Source: Myxococcales bacterium
GTDB lineage: Bacteria; Myxococcota_C; UBA6777
Assembly: GCA_027005175.1 (NCBI GenBank)
Contig: JALTMC010000791.1
Location: 484 to 10,672 of the forward strand
DNA length: 10,189 nt
Direction: 5' to 3'
The translations under genes and the position numbers were made by a program. Below the pieces are notes generated by a model, which saw only the letters and a list, made by a program, of their open reading frames with translations, was not told the origin of the DNA and ran no database searches. Of the stretch, positions 5,938 through 10,189 are shown one piece after another. How positions within the stretch are numbered: the stretch's first letter is position 1; each line of letters begins with the position of its first letter.

Positions 5938-7365
5938 TCAGCACGTTCCAAGCGAAGGAGTGAGGCCGATATTTTGGTCCAGAGATTTGGGGTTGAGGAC
6001 ACGAACGATACGAGCATCGGGAAGCAGGCCAACAGCCTGAATGGGAGAGCAAGAGTCATCTTTGTCATTGTTGTTGTCTGGAGTCTCCAGCAAGGCGATC
6101 ATCATCTCGCCAATAATGGAGTTGACACGCAGAGCGTAGAGACCGTGTGTGCCGCGTACAATCACGCAAAATTCTTGAGAGAGAGAGTCCTTATGATTCT
6201 CATGATTCTCCGAACGCTCGACACAGGAGAAGGGCAGCTCAGCTTCGGGAATTTTCATTTCCAAAGTATCACGCAGCCATGAAGGGCCAACGGCAGGCAA
6301 GTCATCATTGCTGAGTGTGGTGGTCCAACGCTCTGATAAGTGGTCCAGAGAGCGAACGGGTAGTTGTTGGGTTTGTTGACTCCAAGAGAAGAACAACTGA
6401 CTACCGACCGGAGAAAACTGAGAACTCTCACAAGGGACAATATCCAGCCAGGAGCTGGTGGGAAGTAACAGACACTGTTCACGACTTGAGAAGATAAGAC
6501 CGTGCAATCCGACCTTTTCGTCCGATTGAGAGTAGAGAGTGCGAAGCCCTTTCTTAAGGAAGCGATACAGAGAGCCCATAGAAGACAAGGATTGCTTAAC
6601 AACGGAAGAAACTTGTGTACCCAGTTGTTCTCGCAACTCCTGCATCTGTTGTCCAAGCTCACGCATGGTGGTGTACAAGGAGGACATATCCGTGGGCAAG
6701 CGACCAGAAGCTTTGCCACCGGAAAGAGAGCCTAAGAGGTCATCAGGTACGAAGTGCTCACCAGAGTCTCGCTCCAGAATAATCCGCTCCACAGCCATCA
6801 TCTCGATCATAGCAAGACGCTCTTGCATACCCATCGACCATTGAGAGTCACGCTCACGTCGGCGCTCTTCCAGACCCTGTCGCTCCAACGTGGGAATCCG
6901 ACGAGGTTGTTGTTGACCTCGCGCATATTGGGTTGGAGAAGCAGGGGCATCTTGTTTCTGATACGTGAGACCGGTATCCAGCCTTTGTGAGAGCTTCATC
7001 AGATGACCTTCCAAGGAGCGAGTCAGACCAAACATATGGTGCAAATGCTCACGTTCGACAGAAAGGGCACCGTGGTGAATATAGCTCCAAAGGGCTTTGG
7101 CTTGTGCAACCATACGAAACTCTCGACGAGATTGCAGTGTCCAAAACAAACCATACAAACGAACCAAACTCCCGAATACACGACGGATAAGTTCTTTGTT
7201 GTCAAACGCATACTCCAATTGGAGCAATTTCTCATCAAGATAAACGAGGGTATCAAAGGCCTCTTCCAACAACGCTTGTGAGTTACCGGGCAGAGTGAGT
7301 TCCTCTTGCCAACTGGGAACAGTATGCTCTGCTCGAAGAAGACCTTCTTCTTTATTCCAAACCAT
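5938..7365 (-). CDS. CheA-like protein without kinase core
   Basis: The 475-residue product reads like chemotaxis histidine kinase CheA with the ATPase part absent. Residues about 28-130 form a four-helix Hpt/P1-like region (L-L-E-E-A-F-D-T-L, K-E-L-I-R-R-V-F). Where CheA has H-x-L-K-G, this protein has V-R-L-Y-G (68-72), so the phospho-accepting His appears lost. A charged helical linker (about 150-280) follows, with coiled-coil character (M-R-E-L-G-Q-Q-M-Q-E-L-R-E-Q-L). Residues about 284-460 resemble the CheW/P5 domain (V-G-L-H-G-L-I-F, L-L-L-P, then F-C-V-I-V-R-G-T-H-G-L-Y-A-L-R-V and A-V-G-L-L-P-D-A-R-I-V-R-V-L). No N, G1 or G2 boxes are present. It probably acts as a cytoplasmic adaptor or sequestering protein in a signalling array. 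AAAGG precedes the ATG at 7365. Assignment is by pattern and degenerate. Confidence 0.75.
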   Translation of the reverse strand: MVWNKEEGLLRAEHTVPSWQEELTLPGNSQALLEEAFDTLVYLDEKLLQLEYAFDNKELIRRVFGSLVRLYGLFWTLQSRREFRMVAQAKALWSYIHHGALSVEREHLHHMFGLTRSLEGHLMKLSQRLDTGLTYQKQDAPASPTQYARGQQQPRRIPTLERQGLEERRRERDSQWSMGMQERLAMIEMMAVERIILERDSGEHFVPDDLLGSLSGGKASGRLPTDMSSLYTTMRELGQQMQELREQLGTQVSSVVKQSLSSMGSLYRFLKKGLRTLYSQSDEKVGLHGLIFSSREQCLLLPTSSWLDIVPCESSQFSPVGSQLFFSWSQQTQQLPVRSLDHLSERWTTTLSNDDLPAVGPSWLRDTLEMKIPEAELPFSCVERSENHENHKDSLSQEFCVIVRGTHGLYALRVNSIIGEMMIALLETPDNNNDKDDSCSPIQAVGLLPDARIVRVLNPKSLDQNIGLTPSLGTC

Positions 7366-7377
7366 TCAACACCTTTT

Positions 7378-7402
7378 CTATCAAACAAGCTCTATCAAAC
7401 AA
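7378..7402. repeat. Two tandem copies of CTATCAAACAA
   Basis: CTATCAAACAA occurs at 7378-7388 and again at 7392-7402, a 14-base period. On the minus strand this is TTGTTTGATAG twice, directly before the ribosome binding site of the CheA-like gene. A related TCTATCAAA (230-238) lies just before the lipoprotein start at 225. The copies could be a regulator site or part of the promoter, but the motif is short. Confidence 0.4.
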
Positions 7403-7694
7403 CAGAAGTTCTGTCCCGCATGCCATGGGTTGAGTCTGTGGATATCCAATTTGCACTCTTCATACGTTACGTCTGATTCCCGAGAATGGGTAGACATCAT
7501 AGTACAAACAGGCGGATATTACAAGAGAAACAGAAAAAATCACAGAGGAGCAGGGACCAACACTCAGAAAACACTTGGCTTTGTGGAGGAGGCTCAAAGA
7601 GAGGCTCGGAGAGCTGGAGCCCTGTATTTTGTGATAATTTCAGTGTATCAACACAACCTATACGGACAGAATGATCAAATCGTACAGTTCCTTT

Positions 7695-7715
7695 AAAGAA
7701 ACGTCTCCTCAGACG
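7695..7715 (-). terminator. Weak intrinsic terminator candidate
   Basis: On the minus strand CGTCT-GAGG-AGACG forms a 5-bp stem with a 4-base loop (7702-7715) and is followed directly by TTTCTTT (7701-7695). It lies 12 bases past the stop of the Pro-rich reading frame at 7728. The stem is short, so its efficiency is doubtful. If real, it would insulate the CheA-like gene from upstream minus-strand transcription. Confidence 0.3.
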
Positions 7716-7800
7716 AAACAAATCCCTCTAAAATTCACTCGACAGATAAAAAAAAGAAACAAAAAGTTCATATTCAACAGACAAAAGAGACTGTGTTGGT

Positions 7801-7866
7801 GGTGGTGGTGAGCTGATTGTAGGAGGAGTTGATGGTGATGGTGAGCTGATTGTAGGGATTGTAGGA
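7801..7866. repeat. 33-base tandem duplication
   Basis: Two adjacent 33-base units (7801-7833 and 7834-7866) begin with 23 bases that differ at one position, sharing the core TGGTGAGCTGATTGTAGG. The units diverge after that. The period is 11 codons, which matches the Pro-rich repeat in the minus-strand frame. Copy number might vary by slippage. Confidence 0.7.
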
Positions 7867-7900
7867 GGAGGCGGTCTGAAGGTTCGCCGGAAAACATACC

Positions 7901-7928
7901 TTGACGTTGTGTCATATCCGACTATGCT
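7901..7928 (+). promoter_or_regulatory. Sigma70-like promoter candidate for the RND-type gene
   Basis: TTGACG (7901-7906) and TATGCT (7923-7928) are 16 bases apart on the plus strand. This is the best match I found between the CheA-like gene and the ATG at 8135. It would give a leader of about 200 bases that includes the GC-rich candidate repeat and the inverted repeat at 7968-7993. Confidence 0.35.
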
Positions 7929-7929
7929 G

Positions 7930-8118
7930 CCAATTTGAGAGTCACAGGTGAGCCGAAGCGAACACGCTCGTTGAAGGAGAAGAGAGTCAACGACCCCCAC
8001 CGAACCCGCTTGATTCAGCCTACGGTTTCACCCCTACGGGGCTGCCTGCGCAATCGCCCATCGCTCTCGCTGTGGATTCTGAAGGGGTTTCCACGCCCAT
8101 AACCCACGCCCACAACAT
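7930..8118. repeat. Candidate dispersed intergenic repeat, GC-rich
   Basis: This stretch differs in composition from the AT-rich bases before it. It contains an inverted repeat TCGTTGA/TCAACGA (7968-7974 and 7987-7993), the heptamer CCTACGG twice (8019-8025 and 8033-8039), a CCCC-TAC-GGGG hairpin (8031-8041), and a run of similar phrases, CCACGCCCATAACCCACGCCCAC, split here as CCACGCCCATAA then CCCACGCCCAC near 8091-8114. It resembles the family repeats often found before genes in some genomes, but only a genome-wide search can show copies. Confidence 0.35.
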
Positions 8119-8134
8119 AAGAGGTTTTTTTCTG

Positions 8135-10189
8135 ATGACACAGCAAGCAAAGCCTTCCTCAACCCCATTAACAAACTCCCAGAAATGGTGGTTTCGTTTG
8201 GTTTTTTGGGCCCTGTTATTTTTGAGCGTTGCGGGATTATTTCAAGTTCACGGTTGGAAGCGTGAGTCCAATATCAATCGCTATCTACCGGGTCACTTCA
8301 AAAAGACATGGGGTGAGTTTCAGAAGCTCAGCCATGATTTTGGATTTTCTCGCGGGTTGTTGTTTGTTCTTGAGGCTCCCGAAGGGCAGGATGTATTTAC
8401 TCTTCCTATCGTTCAAAGTATTCGTCAGGTAACCAAACAACTGGTCGCGATGCCGGGTATTCAGAGTGTGATCAGTCTGGCGAATAGTCCGTCGATCAGT
8501 AAGAAAGGCGACGCGATGGTGGTACGACCGCTATTCCCTCGCAAGCTCAACAAGTTTGGTGTTGCTCAGCAAAAAAAACTACGAAGGATAGCACTTCATG
8601 ATCCACTGTTGCGTGGGAGCCTTGTGTCCAGCAATGGTCGAGCCACATTCATCATTGCTTTCCTACGCCCACATAAAAAGAGGAAGCAAGAGGCAACTGT
8701 ACGTCGGGCGTTGGGACTTATCAAAAAGATTCATCCCAAAGGGTTTAAGGCAACATGGGGCGTGGTGGGAGGCCCCTTTGTCGCTCCGCTGATCGAGAAG
8801 CGAATGCGTTCACAGGCTCCCACTCTCGTAGGGTTATTCTTGTTGTGGACGTTGTTGATGTTCTTTTTCTTTATCCCAGGATGGAGGCGCAAAGGGTGGT
8901 TTGTTGGGGTGAGCATCATCGCTCTTTTTCTAGGGCTAGCCAGTCATATGGGTTGGCATGGAGGTCTGCACGGGAGCGTCCATCTGATACCTCTCTGGAT
9001 CTGGTGGGTTGTAGGGCTTTGGGCCATGCACTTCCCAAACCCCAAAGAAGGCAAGACCTCCTCACCATGGCTTTGGATAGGTACAGTCATGTTGCTGGTG
9101 TGGAGCGTGGTTCTGGCATTTCATCCCTGGCCCTTGTTCCAACGCTGGGGATGGACCACCGCATTCACCTTGCTGGCCATTCTCGCGATGGTTCGATTCG
9201 TCTCTCCTCCTCGGAATGAAACAAGCACCACAACCCAAGCCCCCATCGTTTGGTCTTCACTCACCAAAGGGATCGGAATCCTACTCATCCTAGTTCTCGG
9301 TGTTGGTCTGCGCTGGCTACCTCTCGGTATCTCCTCTCTCAGCTACACCTTTCCTCTTCACGGTCTACTTGCTCGTGGCGATCGAATGTCTGCTCAACAC
9401 TTTGGTGGGGCTGTCCCCTTTTTCATCCGATACCAAGGCGACTTACAGGACCCTGTCCTGTTAAAATCGATGGAGCGTGTGGGCCATCGATTGTCACAAC
9501 TCCCCGGTGTGGCTCCTGTGCAATCGTATGGTGTGATTGTGCGCAGACTCCACTCCATACTCAACCAAGTCCCAAGAATCCCGGATAGCCGGCTCAAGAT
9601 CAGTTCTTTGGCCATACTTCTCGAAGGCCAACCTGCTTTAGGGCCTCTCATCCGACACAACAATCGTGACGGTATTATCCAAGGACGTATCCGACTCAGG
9701 CACCCATGGAGCCAACAAACCTTACTCCGCTCCATCCAAAAAGCATTGAGAGACATACCTTTGCGATACCAAGAAGTGGTGTGGGCCAAAGCATCACCTC
9801 AACTCAAAAAGAAGTTACGCAGAACGCGGGTCCTATGGGTGCAAGAGGGTATTCAGTTGTGGTTAAAGAAACACACCACTCTCTCACTATCTGCTCTACA
9901 GCAAGCCCAGATCTCAAAGCTTCTACAAGCTTACCTTCGTCATCTGAACCCGCTCCAAAAGACATTTGTGCTGGAACAAACCCGACTGCACAAAGATCTG
10001 TCAGGCTACCTCAACAGTGAAGATTGTGATTTGGAGTTAAACCAAAACTTGAAACAAAAAGTAATGTTGGCTTTATTCCGTGCGAATCTGAAGGGAAATG
10101 CACTTCAAAAAGAGAAGGTTCGAGCTGCGTTAATGAAAGCTTTAGAGGGAACAGAGGCAGGGAAGGACAAACAAAGCATCAAATATGCG
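8135..10189 (+). CDS. RND/MMPL-family membrane protein, 3' end outside window
   Basis: The frame starts at ATG 8135 (AAGAGG ten bases upstream) and stays open for 685 codons to the window edge. TM1 lies at about 18-38. The first periplasmic region (about 45-225) has family phrases such as I-N-R-Y-L-P, A-P-E-G-Q-D-V-F and M-P-G-I-Q-S-V. TM2-TM6 fall near 229-250, 254-271, 281-300, 311-329 and 340-356, and TM7 near 374-398. The second periplasmic region follows (F-G-G-A-V-P-F, then P-R-I-P-D-S-R-L-K-I near 480-489). This order matches COG1033-type RND exporters, which move hydrophobic substrates using the proton gradient. No Asp or Glu is seen inside TM2-TM6, where the family usually has a proton-relay acid in TM4. 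Residues about 552-685 form a long charged helical extension with no TM8 yet. Transport activity is therefore uncertain. Confidence 0.88.
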   Translation, partial: MTQQAKPSSTPLTNSQKWWFRLVFWALLFLSVAGLFQVHGWKRESNINRYLPGHFKKTWGEFQKLSHDFGFSRGLLFVLEAPEGQDVFTLPIVQSIRQVTKQLVAMPGIQSVISLANSPSISKKGDAMVVRPLFPRKLNKFGVAQQKKLRRIALHDPLLRGSLVSSNGRATFIIAFLRPHKKRKQEATVRRALGLIKKIHPKGFKATWGVVGGPFVAPLIEKRMRSQAPTLVGLFLLWTLLMFFFFIPGWRRKGWFVGVSIIALFLGLASHMGWHGGLHGSVHLIPLWIWWVVGLWAMHFPNPKEGKTSSPWLWIGTVMLLVWSVVLAFHPWPLFQRWGWTTAFTLLAILAMVRFVSPPRNETSTTTQAPIVWSSLTKGIGILLILVLGVGLRWLPLGISSLSYTFPLHGLLARGDRMSAQHFGGAVPFFIRYQGDLQDPVLLKSMERVGHRLSQLPGVAPVQSYGVIVRRLHSILNQVPRIPDSRLKISSLAILLEGQPALGPLIRHNNRDGIIQGRIRLRHPWSQQTLLRSIQKALRDIPLRYQEVVWAKASPQLKKKLRRTRVLWVQEGIQLWLKKHTTLSLSALQQAQISKLLQAYLRHLNPLQKTFVLEQTRLHKDLSGYLNSEDCDLELNQNLKQKVMLALFRANLKGNALQKEKVRAALMKALEGTEAGKDKQSIKYA

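Larger units (their letters stand above)
7728..8000 (-). other. Doubtful Pro-rich reading frame, 90 codons
   Basis: A minus-strand frame with GTG at 8000 ends in TAG at 7728. Its centre encodes a Pro/Ser/Thr-rich segment with an 11-residue repeat (P-T-I-S-S-P), resembling linkers of exported proteins. Its N-terminal part lies in the GC-rich candidate repeat and has no signal peptide or strong ribosome binding site. The frame is closed upstream by TGA at 8028-8030. It may be a fragment of a former secreted-protein gene or a chance frame over a simple repeat. The weak terminator just after its stop is the only supporting sign. Confidence 0.2.
7366..8134. other. 769-base divergent interval, no convincing gene
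   Basis: This interval separates the CheA-like gene (minus) from the RND-type gene (plus), so it should carry both promoters. It contains the tandem 11-mers, a weak hairpin terminator, a Pro-rich reading frame with 33-base repeats, a promoter candidate and a GC-rich stretch that may be a dispersed repeat, each listed separately. A plus-strand open frame across 7295-7696 begins inside the CheA-like gene on the opposite strand and has no ribosome binding site or recognisable domain. From about 7403 to 7690 I see nothing definable. Confidence 0.5.

Noticed and set aside
5731-6282. Plus-strand frame of 183 codons across the convergent junction.
   Set aside because: It overlaps the well-supported FGE-domain end in another frame and the CheA-like gene on the other strand. 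Its composition is low-complexity and not protein-like.
7295-7696. Plus-strand reading frame of 133 codons between the CheA-like and RND-type genes.
   Set aside because: It starts antisense inside the CheA-like gene, has no ribosome binding site, and shows no domain-like sequence.
7801-7866. CRISPR-like array.
   Set aside because: Only two adjacent units without spacers are present, and the repeat is a simple tandem duplication.
8755-10020. Several shorter plus- and minus-strand frames in the right part.
   Set aside because: They lie inside the continuous RND-type frame that begins at 8135 and is open to the edge, with family motifs throughout.

Overview
The window looks like a chromosomal segment of a Gram-negative bacterium with an outer membrane. 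Two lipoprotein signal peptides, a CAP-domain exoprotein, a TPR/Ig-like membrane protein, an FGE-fold lipoprotein with a collagen-like stalk and an RND/MMPL-type protein make a former-deltaproteobacterial (Myxococcota-like) origin plausible. That placement rests on style and domain content only. No rRNA, tRNA, CRISPR array, transposase or phage structural gene was seen.

Left part (1-1375, minus strand): an AT-rich island. It holds the N-terminus of a small lipoprotein cut by the window edge, an unrecognised 229-residue helical protein, and about 400 bases of short overlapping reading frames that look like tiny coupled genes or a decayed gene. Two sampled lines in the 229-aa gene are 35% G+C, against 60% in one sampled line inside pcm, which suggests a separate origin. 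Next on the minus strand (1376-3065) are a secreted protein with a degenerate and a canonical CAP domain and, upstream of it, a small DUF4845-like membrane protein with a strong ribosome binding site.

Centre (3252-5900, plus strand): three overlapping genes form a tight operon. They encode protein-L-isoaspartate methyltransferase (pcm), a signal-peptide/TPR/beta-sandwich/two-TM envelope protein joined by a GTGA overlap, and a lipoprotein made of 14 Gly-X-Y triplets, a coiled coil and an FGE/C-type-lectin-like domain. Protein repair, an envelope scaffold and a surface stalk protein appear to be co-expressed.

Right part (5938-10189): a minus-strand gene converges on the operon. It resembles CheA with its kinase core removed: a degenerate Hpt-like domain lacking the phosphorylatable His, a helical linker and a CheW/P5-like domain. 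About 770 bases without a convincing gene follow, containing short repeats, a Pro-rich reading frame and a GC-rich stretch that may be a dispersed repeat. A large plus-strand RND/MMPL-family gene then begins at 8135 and runs open off the right edge. Its first membrane bundle lacks the usual acidic residues and its second periplasmic region carries a long helical extension.

The best candidates for something undescribed are the collagen-stalk lipoprotein with its operon partners, the kinase-less CheA-like protein, and the atypical RND protein.
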